From: Erythrophleum ivorense | Lineage: Eukaryota > Streptophyta > Magnoliopsida > Fabales > Fabaceae | Reading direction: 5' to 3' | DNA length: 64,000 bases | NCBI GenBank assembly: GCA_026724425.1 | Contig: JAIUCV010000005.1 | Coordinates: 38,537,784-38,601,783 of the forward strand | Shown: piece after piece, positions 25,305 through 34,789 of the stretch | Layout of the letters: each line of letters opens with the position of its first letter | How positions within the stretch are numbered: the first letter of the stretch is position 1 | The notes under the pieces: generated by a model | What the model was told of the DNA's origin: nothing | Databases searched by the model: none | What the model saw: the letters and a program-made list of their open reading frames with translations, nothing else | Translations under genes and position numbers: made by a program

Positions 25305-26255
25305 TTGCTTTGATTGGAAATATCCTTTTTCCACCCAGGAATCTTTCTTGACCCTGAAGAATAGGGTTTAAGAGCTCTGACAAAATCCCAGTTGCATCAG
25401 ATTTTAGCACCAGCCGAGTGCACCATAGTTTTGTCATTGTCAAATGACAAGGTTGACTCTTATGTTCTATCTGAGTCCAGCCTTTTTGTTTATCCATACA
25501 AGATCATCATTAAAACCTGTGGTACAACCAAGTTACTACTTTCGATTCCACCCATCTTGAAGTTGTCCAAGGTCCTCTCTCTTGCTGTTAAATCTGTAAG
25601 GTACACCCACGGTAGTTTCAACTTTCCTAGTGATCAGTCATATCCTCATCACAACTTTTTTGAGGAAGTAGCACTCTTGGATATCTACTTTGGGAGGCTT
25701 AGAGCCGTATCTGCTTATGTTATGAGTGGCTCGGACAAAGCACAAAAATGGCATGTATACTCTGCTTCTGCTGAATCTGTGAGTTCACTTGACTCTGTTT
25801 ACACCCTAGAGATGTGCATGACTAGTTTGGATAGAGGAAAAGCATTGGTTTTTTATGAAGAACAATGTGGTTTAGCTCCCTTGATGACTGTCAAATTTGG
25901 TATCAGAGAGATTCTTCCACATTCTCGGATATGTGATTTTGGTTTTGAACCATGTGGTTGTTCAATGAATTCTGTTGAAGGGGCTGCTGTTTCTACCATT
26001 CATGTTACTCCAGAAAATGGTTTCAGTTATGCCAGTTTCGAAACAGTAGGGTATGATTTGAAGGTTGTGAATCTAAACGAATTGGTTGAGAGGGTGTTGG
26101 CATGCTTCAAACCAAGAGAGTTTTCGATAGCGGTGCACGTGGACATCACACACAAGTTATTCGAACAGAAATGTTTGCTAGATGTGGAGGGATATTGTTG
26201 CGAAGAGAGGAGCATTAAAGAATTTTTATATATAAGAGGGTTGCGGTATTTCTAA
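25305..26255 (+). pseudogene. SAMDC-like: Captured S-adenosylmethionine decarboxylase fragment (SAMDC/AdoMetDC)
   Basis: AdoMetDC makes the aminopropyl donor for spermidine and spermine synthesis. It self-cleaves at a Glu-Ser bond to form its pyruvoyl cofactor. Here similarity starts near 25307 with LEISFF and continues as IFLDPEE, broken by a TAG at 25362-25364. It is then open for 287 codons to 26255. In that frame (residue 1 at 25392) YVLSESSLF (24-32) keeps the Glu-Ser cleavage site, Cys43 in KTCGTTK is the active-site cysteine, and STIHVTPE (201-208) keeps the catalytic Ser/His region. Similarity ends at about residue 278 (GYCCEERS...), where the frame runs into the MULE right TIR, giving a foreign tail of about nine residues. 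The N-terminus before LEISFF is missing, and no in-frame ATG precedes residue 111 (25722). The fragment is therefore not a normal enzyme gene despite the long open frame. Plant SAMDC coding regions lack introns, so DNA capture and retrocopy cannot be separated on that basis. Confidence 0.92.
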
Positions 26256-26417
26256 TACCGCGACACTCTTATTTTTTTATTGTTAAAATATGGGTCGCGG
26301 TGTCAGAGATGACGCGACCCATTTAAAAAAAAAATTTAAGTATCTGCGGAAATTGTTTTGACGACCCAGCTTTTTAGTTATTTGTTTTTTTTTTTACTAT
26401 ATTAGAGTCAAAAAGCC
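26221..26417 (-). repeat. Right TIR of the Pack-MULE
   Basis: Inverted partner of 24706-24902. It keeps both palindromes (around 26234-26272 and 26291-26322) with compensating and non-compensating substitutions, and ends GAGTCAAAAAGCC directly before the duplication. Confidence 0.9.
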
Positions 26418-26726
26418 GTCACCATTGGGTCTAGTTTATTGGATAGGTGGATGCTATACTTGTAGTGGCATCATGTTTTAGAGGTTGTATGTTAAAAGTA
26501 CACGAGTTGACACTTCTAAAAATAAAATAAATTATATGAATCTTTTTAAAATTTTATTAAAATTATATAATTTTTTTAATACAAAAAATTTACTAAAACA
26601 AAAAGTTATATTCATACGTTTATCTAATTTTAAATTTTTTTTACTAAATATCTTTTACATAAATTTTTTCAAATGTCACAACGGTTAGACTCAACCATTT
26701 TACCACCCTTCTTCAAAAGCTTTAAC

Positions 26727-27507
26727 CCCTAAGGTCGCACATAAGCTAGACAAGCTAGTTTTTTGCTTGACTTGGTATAAATTGGGCAAAAAAATTCACT
26801 TCTACAATTCCAACGAGTTTGGGTATGTGATTGAGTTAGGTCAAACCAAGCTCTTCTTGTTTTTTTTAACTTTAAAAAATTTTTAAATTTTGAATACTCA
26901 TATATTTGTAATCATTTGACTGTTTTAAATATATAATTACTTGTGTTCATATAACTTTGTAAGATTTACACAGGAAAAATAAACAAAATATGGGTACACA
27001 TAAGGAAACAAGAGAAAAAACATAAGCATAGAAAATGAAATTTCAAAAGGTAAAAGTCAAAGCCTAAGGGTCCAACTGGGGCCTCTTTTATTTTGAGTTT
27101 TTTTTTAGATGGAAATGATGTAAACACTAAAGGTAATTTGGCAAGTTGATTTTCTCCAAAAATACACGTTTACTATCTCAATTTTAAATTTTTACTTTTA
27201 ACTCCACAAATACATATTTTCATCATGTATTCTTTATTTGAATGTGACAATCATACTTAGAACAAACTTTGATGCCATTGCTATTTATAATTTATAAAAG
27301 GTGTTCACAAATTTTTTGCTAAAATAACATAATGGCTTGTTAAGAATATTTTCTTTCAATTTAGGTCCCTTATTTTTTTTTAATATATTGTCAAGCCAAG
27401 CCGAGCTAAACTATTTAGTGCATGACCAACTTGGGCCATCTTTGCCTTTTTCTTCCTACTAGCCTAAGGCCAAGCAGCACTAAGCTAACTAGGCTGGCTG
27501 AGCCAAT
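26727..27507. mobile_element. hAT-like non-autonomous element, interrupted near its right end (low certainty)
   Basis: AT-rich non-coding sequence with subterminal GC-rich words (aagctagacaagctag near 26745; ggctggctgagcc near 27492), as in the units at 21816 and 44611. Its right end appears to be GAGCCAATGTTCACCCTTA, split by the gypsy insertion, so that GTTCACCCTTA continues at 32910-32920. The left end near 26729 (TAAGGTCGCACATAAGC) resembles the inverted right end (TAAGGGTGAACATTGGC). No 8-bp duplication was found. Confidence 0.4.
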
Positions 27508-27512
27508 GTTCA

Positions 27513-27911
27513 TGATCCAAAATGAGACAAAATGAACAATGAACAAATGGAGACAAAAAGCAATTAATGAACCTGCTGGAACCCGTCTTCTTTATTTTGG
27601 CATCCTTGGGCTTATTTATAATGAAAACAATTGACAATAAAATAAAATAAACAAATAATAACGTGCCAAAAAATCTTAACGGGCTTGTGCGAGACTTAAG
27701 GCTTCACCTTTGTTAATTTTCCATTGATTTACTCTTAAAAATCTCTCTCTAATATTAGCGTATGACAGCTTCACTATGAAAGAGTCAAACTAAACCCTCA
27801 CATTGCATAGCCACTTCCAAATGGCTTCTCACATGTGCATTCATGATTATCTTCAGCATATGGCAAGTTTTATATACTCCTTAGTGGCTAGTGGGAGATC
27901 ATCTGGAATCA
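27513..27911 (-). repeat. 3' LTR of the gypsy element
   Basis: Direct repeat of 32557-32909 with an extra segment of about 40 bp near its 3' part (about 27560-27600). It begins, on the minus strand, TGATTCCAGATGATCTCCC at 27911. Confidence 0.9.
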
Positions 27912-27924
27912 TTGGCTCCCCTTC

Positions 27925-30900
27925 ATAAGAAGGAACCTATTCATGTAGGTTCTTAAAATTGGAGATGAGGAAACTGAGCTTGCCCAACTTCTCGTCTAAA
28001 CCTTTTTGCAGCACTCAGACGTTGACTTTGCTGTCCCACTCGGAAAGATTCCCTTGTCCCATGTCGAGTTGTAGTTATTTTCCTTTCCAAGATTACATCT
28101 TCAGTTAAGGGCGTTTCTCTCTGATACATTAGATCTTCCATAAAAGGAAATGTCTCTATTGGCTCCTCATCTAGCATGGACAGCTCAAAGGGCTTAAGAT
28201 ACTCAACATTTACCACTGAATATATATCGATATAAGGAGGCAACTCCAATTGACAAGCATTATCTCTAATTGTTCACAAGATTTTGAAACGGCTATAATA
28301 AATTGGTTTCAACTTTTTCCCTTTGCCCTTGAGTCTCTCTTTGCTTAACTATAACTAAACAAGATCCCCTTCTTGAATATTGGATTTCACTCAATGACAA
28401 TCATGTTAGATTTTATACTTTTCTTGAGCCTTCTATAAATTCTTTTCCACCTTACCATGTAGATGCCGAATGACTTCTAAGAATCATTGCGCTTTTTCCT
28501 AATCTATGTCCTCCTTAATATTTTGTAATGATGATGGAATGGTGAACTCCATATCAAATGGGCTTTGTGGTTGGAAACCCAAACATACTTCAAAAGGAGA
28601 TTTCTCAATCGAACTACATATTGCACGATTAAAAGCAAATTGTAAATATGGAATACTTTGGTCCCATGTTTTCGAATGACATGAGTTATAGCCTCACAGA
28701 AGATGAATAACTATACGGTTGACCACTTCGGTTTGACTATCAATTTGTGGGTGGAAAGTTGTGCTCCATTTAAGCTTTGTATCCATCATCGTCTACAAGG
28801 ATTACCAAAAATAACTAAGAAAATGACTATCATGATCAAACACCATAGAGTTGGGTAGTCCAAAATGTACCAAGACATGTTGGAAAAATTGCCGTGCTGC
28901 TTCTTCACCTGTGATTGTCTTCTTACATGGTATGAGCACTACCATTTTTGAAAAACAATCGCCAACCACAAACAAGTAGTCATTACCTCGACTCTTTGGG
29001 AGGCCTCCAAGAAAATCCATAGATATGCTTTCCCAAGGATGAGAAGGGACCGGTAAGGGAGTGTATAAACCCACCTTTCAATTTGCAGGCTTAGAGGTAC
29101 TGCACAAAACACAACCCCTCATGAATCGAGCTACGTCTTATTGCATACATGGCCAAAAAAATAACGTTGGAGATTTTGCAATGTCTTTATTACTCCAAAG
29201 TGGCTAGCTACCTTTGAAGTATGTGCTTCACGTATCCACTACACCCGCTCTGCTTCCCTCGGTACACATAAAAGTGTGCCATTATAGAGAAGTCCATCTC
29301 ATAAGACGAACTCATATGGCTTTCTTGTTTTAATGTCAGCCAACATTTCTTGAAAATCAGGATCCTCTATGTACCAGCTTGTATATTCTTCACGAAATGA
29401 AGGTTCAACCAGCATAAACACAAACAAGTAGAGGGAAGCTATTGGAGGTCATGATAACATGTCGACAAGTTTGTTGTGAGCACCCTTCTTGTATTTAATC
29501 ACCAAGTTGAATTGTTGCAAGTAGGTCATCCATTTCATATGACGTGCTTACTGTAGCTTAGACTAAACTTGTAAGTATTGAAGGGGGCAGTGATCAATAT
29601 GAACAATTGTCTCTTTGCCTAAGAGTTAAACACTCCAATGCTTCACTACTTGATGCAAGGCAAATAGTTCTTTGTCATATGTTGAGTAGTTCTTTTAAGC
29701 CCCTTGAAACAACTCTGAGTGATATGCTACAAGTTGGCCTTCTTGCATAAGGACGGCACCCATAGCAAAACCAAAAGCATTTGCCTCCAATTCAAATGGC
29801 CTTTGTAAATTTAGCAAGGCTAGCACAGACGCTTTGCATATCTTCTTCTTCAATAAGAGAAATGTGTCCTCATGTTTGAACGACCACTTAAATTTTTGGT
29901 TAGCCTTTGTTAAAGCATGTAAAAGGGAAGCCAAAATAGAAAAATGACGAATGAACTTATGAAGATATTAGCAAGCACCCATAAAACTTTGTACCTCTGG
30001 CACTGATTTAGATCTTGACCATTCCTTGATGACTTTCACATCAATTTGTAGCTCACCACCACCCACAATGAAACCAAGGTACAACAAGGTTCATTTTCCA
30101 ACTCACACTTCTTTTGATTCAAGCATAGTTGATGTTGCTTTAATAGCTTAAATACCTTTCGAAGATGTAGTAAGTGCTTTTCCCATGACCTACTATAGAT
30201 CAAAATATCGTCAAGATAAACAATTACAAAATCATCAATAAACGGCCATAAAACATCATTCATTAGTCTCATAAAGGTGGCGAGGGCCTTGCAAAGCCTA
30301 AAGGACATCACCAACCACTCAAAAAGACCCTGACGAGTTTTAAAGGCTGTCTTCCAAATGTCATCCTCATGAATCCGGACTTGATGATATCCAAATTTTA
30401 AATCTAATTTGGTAAAGACGGTTGCATAATGTAGTTGATCCAATAGGTCATTAATGAGAGGGAGAGGATAACGGTTCTTAACAATAATCTTGTTGAGTGC
30501 ATGATAATCAATGCACATTCCCCAACCTCTGTCTTTCTTAGGGACAAGCACCACTGGGGACCGACATGGAAAACTACTTGGCTTAATAATACCATGCTCA
30601 AGTAGTTCATCAATCTACCATTTGATTTCTTCATTTTCCAACACTAAATTACAATACATGCTAAGGTTAGGAAATGGTGAGTCTGAGACAAGATGAATTT
30701 CATGTTCCACTGGTCACTTTGGTGGTAACCCATGAACCTCTTTAAAAAGGCCTAAATATTCTTCTAGAAGATTTGCCAATTCTTCATTATTTTCCCTACA
30801 AAACAAGGTTAGTGTGGGAAAACTATTACCATTTGAGCCCCCTAGGTGAATCATTGCCAACGCATATTTTTTGTGATGCATTGGTGATACGTTTTGCCTG

Positions 30901-32440
30901 ACTAATTGTTACCAAGTCAGTCATCCAAATAGGTTTCTCCTTGGTAAGGATGAATTTCTTGCCATCCTTAGTTAACTCATACTCTTGCACTCTCTGATGA
31001 TAGTGAGCATCATGGTCATAAAGAAAGGGGTTGCCAAAAATCACTAGACCAATATCTAATGGCACAACATCACATCGTACCTCGTCAATGTAGCGAGAAG
31101 ATATAGCAAAATGTACTATGCATTGAGAATTAATTTGCTAATTCACATCATTCGTAATCCATCCTAGCGGGTATGGTCGGGGATGAGGTGTTGTCTCCAA
31201 ACCAAGTTTCTGAACAAGCCTTGCTGAGATGAGATTCTTCTTACTACCGGGATCAAATATAGTATATATAACTTCCTTTTTAATTTGAATACTAATAGTA
31301 AATAATTCTTCTATGGGATTTTGATCAGTAGACAAAATCGAACTTGTCTCCTTTGGCATTTCCATCAAAGACAAAGTTAGGTCTACTTGTTAAACTGAAC
31401 TTAGCTACTCTAGTTTGTCCCTTGAAGGTGCCATTGCTACCACTGTAGTACTCTTATGACATTTATCTTTCTTCCATTTCTTAGGAAAAAGCTCCAAATG
31501 AAGCTTCCAGTATTTTTCTTTAACATGGCCTGTGACTTTACAGTGCTCACAAAATTTATTAGTAGTAGAAGAAAAGGTTGAAGGATCACCTTTCTTAAAG
31601 CTTTTCTTTTTCTCTGACTTAGTCGAGCTTTGCTCTGTAACCTTATTGCCATGAGATTTGTTCTTTTTCTCAATTGCCATGGACATCGCACTTGCATTAA
31701 TGATGTCGTGTACTTGGAACAAACTTAATTCTACACTAATCCCCCTATGCAATCCTAATGTGTACTTTCGAAACATCTGAGAATCTGAGAGGGAGAGTTG
31801 TCACTTGTCTTCTAAATTTGGTAGTGTAATCTTGAACAAATTGGTCACGTCCTTGGTATAAACAATGCCATCAATGCCACCTATCCTTAAGGTACCCTAT
31901 CATATAGAACTCTTTTTGAAGAAATTGCTTAAAATGGCTCCATGTAAGATCCTTCATATCACCACTTGCCACTTGAGCCTTCCACCACATTTTAGCATGA
32001 TCTGACATTTTAAGTGGTGCAAGCATAACCTTTTAGGCATTGCTATACTTCTGAAGAGTGAAGTAAGTCTCCAATTGGTCAATCCAAGAATAGTTTATTA
32101 GCATCAATAGAGCCATCGAACATTAGAATGTCAACCTTAGCTTCAACCTTAAAAGGTTTGTTGTCGCTGTTTGCACCGTCATCAACATCATCACAATCTT
32201 CACAATCTTCCTCTTTTGAGTTCGAGATACCCTTGAATCTCTCTTTCAGCATTGCCACCTTTGTCTTAGGGGCATTTATCTTCTCACTACTTTTCTCATG
32301 AGAAGTGGAAGCTTGCTGTTTGATCCAATCAAGGACTGTTGCCATGTCAGAGGAAAGCTTAGTGACTTGGTTAGCCAAGGTAGACTGAATAGAAGAATCG
32401 TCGCTTGACATTGAAGCAAGAGCCTTTGTCACTATTGGAG
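27925..32440 (-). pseudogene. Gypsy gag-pol polyprotein, many frame breaks
   Basis: Minus-strand pieces in order. Gag N-terminal region: 32432-32079, acidic and Ser-rich. Gag zinc knuckle: near 31560-31500, FCEHCKVTGHVKEKYWK, in which the last Cys of CCHC is Tyr. Protease: 31374-31138, TIFDPGSKKNLIS, so the DSG/DTG catalytic triad is DPG. Reverse transcriptase: 30554-30036, with MCIDYHALNK, FTKLDLKFGYHQ and intact YLDDIL. RNase H: 29934-29695. Integrase core: 29074-28802, WESISMDFLGGLPKS and FDHDSHF. Integrase C-terminus and chromodomain-like tail: 28249-27953, NVEYLKPFE then ILERKITTTRHGT, with a frameshift near 28050. Stops and frameshifts separate every domain. No functional product is expected. 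Confidence 0.88.
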
Positions 32441-32539
32441 TTGTGAGATGTACACCTCAAAAAATGGTAAGTTGCTGAAGATTCTCACCACTTGTGCTAT
32501 AGCCGAGATGGGCTTTCACCATTTACAAGTGGAACGATG

Positions 32540-32556
32540 GTTCTGATACCTAAACT
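32540..32556 (-). other. tRNA-Met-type primer-binding site
   Basis: On the minus strand AGGTATCAGAACC, a few bases after the 5' LTR end. It resembles the TGGTATCAGAGCC complement of plant initiator Met-tRNA. Confidence 0.7.
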
Positions 32557-32909
32557 TGATCCAGAATGAGACAAAATGAACAATGAACAAGTGGAGTCCT
32601 CAAGCTTATTTATAATGGAAACAATTGACAATAAAATAAAATAAATAACCATATAATAACGTGCCAAAAAATCTTAATGAGCTTGTGCAAGACTTGAGTC
32701 TTCATCTTTGTTAATTTTCCTATGATTTACTCTCAAAAATATCTCTCCAATATTAGCATATGGCAGCTCCACTATGAAAGAGTCAAACTAAACTCTCATG
32801 TTGCATACCCACTTCCAGATGGCTTCTCACATGTGCATTCATGAATATCTTGGACATGTAGCAAGTTTTAGATACTCGTTGGTGGCTAGTGGGAGATCAT
32901 CTCATATCA
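32557..32909 (-). repeat. 5' LTR of the gypsy element
   Basis: Starts on the minus strand at 32909 with TGATATGAGATGATCTCCC and ends GGATCA at 32557. Clear direct repeat of 27513-27911. Confidence 0.9.
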
Positions 32910-33239
32910 GTTCACCCTTAATAAATTTTCCCTTATTTAAGTGAATCTTCTTTATCCTTTGACCATAAGTAACACGGTCAATGACTCAACCTTTTTCAAC
33001 TAGAGACAATGACGGCAATGACTACTAGTAATGAGGATAAATCTTACTTTTGCTGGGCCATATTTTTCTTTTATAGATAGAAAGGAACTGATTTAGTTGA
33101 CCCCTAAGAACCCCCTATAAGTATTGTTATGAGGTTGATACTATTTTAATTCACAATTAAAATATAACATTAATATTTCGCTTTCATTATAGAATCCAAT
33201 TCAAGCCAAGCAAGATCAATACTTGGATCATCTACCAAG

Positions 33240-34789
33240 TGTTGTGTTAGATTTTACATGCAGATGCTAAGTAGAAGTACTATCCACAAGAAATGAAGGA
33301 TGCCAAGTTTGCTAATTTCACGGTATGTAATTGATGTTATTTAATTATGGCGTTAGTTATTTTCCTTTTTTTTTTTTACAATCATTATTCTCTTTTTGTT
33401 TTGCAAGCCGCATATCACTTTGTCATAGAGGAGTAACGGCTCCTAGGAGTGAGTGTTGGGACCAGACATGTTCTAACCAATACTTCAACATGTTGCACCA
33501 TGTTAGGAAGGCTACATTAAAAGCAACAAACACAACCAATATTCAAGAAACTTAAGGTCTTGGATCACTTGCTTGCATTTAGAGGTCTAAGATGTCTCCT
33601 AGACATTTGGGCAAGGGATGATTGGTAGAGTACCTCCATGTCTGCCAAGAGGAACTAGGCCTCTGCACTTGGATCCCTGATGCACACTTGACAAGTCCAT
33701 CAACTTTGCCCAATATAAAAAGAAGATGGTAATTACTTTTATTAGTTTTTCTTTTATTTCAAGTTATTTTAATTTTTCTAGCCATTAAATCTAGATTAAC
33801 TTGCAAGAGGATGAGCTGAAAGGGGAAATATCATATCAAGAAGTGTATGATGCGACCCACTAGGTCAAGACTACCAGGGAATGTGTCAGGGCACTCAAGG
33901 CAATTTGTTATAAGTTATTACTTTCTATTAATGTTTCTTAGCTTGCTATTATTTTAATAACTTATTGTTTTCTAATTGTATATGCTTATGGAGATCTTGA
34001 CACCATAATAACCCAGAAATATAAGGAACACCCTTCAACATATCCTGTCATAAACGCAGATGTGTGGAAGAAAGCTGTTAGACCAAACAGAAAAGGGCGT
34101 GTGATGAATCCTTTTGAATCCCACCGCCTTGGTAGGATTAGGGGAATGTTACGGTGGCCTTAGTCCTCCAACCATCAAGTAATGATTCAAGGAGTGGATG
34201 GATCAATAATTGCACAATTTTGTACAAGCATTAGCCGGCATTCTTGACTTCCCAACAAAAATTATTATGAAATTCGCCACATTGCAACCAACACCACCAC
34301 GCCTACAATAGCAGTTGGTTCATCCGGGTCACATGTCAAGAAGAAAATTTAGACATGGATAACTAGTTTTCAATTTTCTTTTAATATTGAATTCATGATT
34401 AATAACATTTTTTATTTGAAAAATATTCCTTGTTATTTAAACAATATATAGTCTTTCCTTCTATTTAGTTGCACTATTATATTATTTTATATAATTTTTG
34501 AGGTTACATATATTTTCTATCAACGGATTGGCGAGAGAATCAATCCCTCACTGTATGGTGAAAAAATTGGCGAAAATTAATGACTAGAAATTAGTGAAGG
34601 AAATTTGTCGAGAGATTTTCTGTTAGAATATTTTGAAACTTAGAAAGAGATTAAAGAAAGAATAATTCTCTCGTTAATTAGCGACCCTCGTGAAGTGAGG
34701 GGTAGCTCACTACTCAATCCCTCACTACTGGGTTATAGCAAAGGAACAACGATGAATAATTCCCTCGCTGTTTCAAATTTCTTGCAGTG
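33240..34789 (+). mobile_element. CACTA (En/Spm) transposon remnant, 3' end
   Basis: The right end, read on the minus strand, is CACTGCAAGAAATTTGAAAC, a typical CACTA terminus (CACTG form). The last ~280 bp (about 34510-34789) hold repeated subterminal words of the type gagggattga / gcgagggaatt in both orientations. Upstream, short plus-strand frames look like Ptta/En/Spm transposase pieces: LQEDELKGEISYQEVYDATH at about 33798-33860, then VKTTRECVRALKAIC, and KYKEHPSTYPVINADVWKKA at about 34018-34077, with intron-like gaps and stops. The left terminus was not found, so the start is approximate. Confidence 0.6.

Larger units (their letters stand above)
24706..26417. mobile_element. Mutator-like Pack-MULE carrying an AdoMetDC fragment
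   Basis: Near-identical terminal inverted repeats of about 197 bp (24706-24902 and 26221-26417) begin GGCTTTTTGACTC and are flanked by the 10-bp direct duplication GTCACCATTG (24696-24705 and 26418-26427). Long TIRs with a 9-11-bp duplication are the mark of MULEs. The 1.3-kb interior encodes no transposase. It holds about 0.9 kb of a host gene, S-adenosylmethionine decarboxylase, running right up to the right TIR, plus about 400 bp on the left that I do not recognise (possibly a second captured piece or 5' flank). This is the structure of a Pack-MULE. It depends on a MuDR-type transposase elsewhere for movement. Confidence 0.9.
27513..32909 (-). mobile_element. Full-length Ty3/gypsy element, Reina-type chromovirus, TSD GTTCA
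   Basis: Two direct repeats, 27513-27911 (399 bp) and 32557-32909 (353 bp), flank an internal region coding gag-PR-RT-RH-INT on the minus strand. Read on the minus strand both LTRs start TGAT and end GGATCA. The whole is flanked by the 5-bp duplication GTTCA (27508-27512 and 32910-32914). A primer-binding site like the initiator-Met tRNA complement (GGTATCAGAACC on the minus strand, about 32540-32551) follows the 5' LTR. A purine tract (GAAGGGGAGCC, minus strand, about 27916-27926) precedes the 3' LTR. Gene order with RT before integrase, 5.4-kb size, short LTRs and a chromodomain-like tail point to a Reina-type chromovirus. An indel of about 40 bp between the LTRs and many broken frames show an old, dead insertion. 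Confidence 0.9.

Noticed and set aside
27925..32440. RT-bearing region as an endogenous pararetrovirus
   Set aside because: Paired LTRs, a 5-bp duplication and an integrase are present, so it is an LTR retrotransposon.
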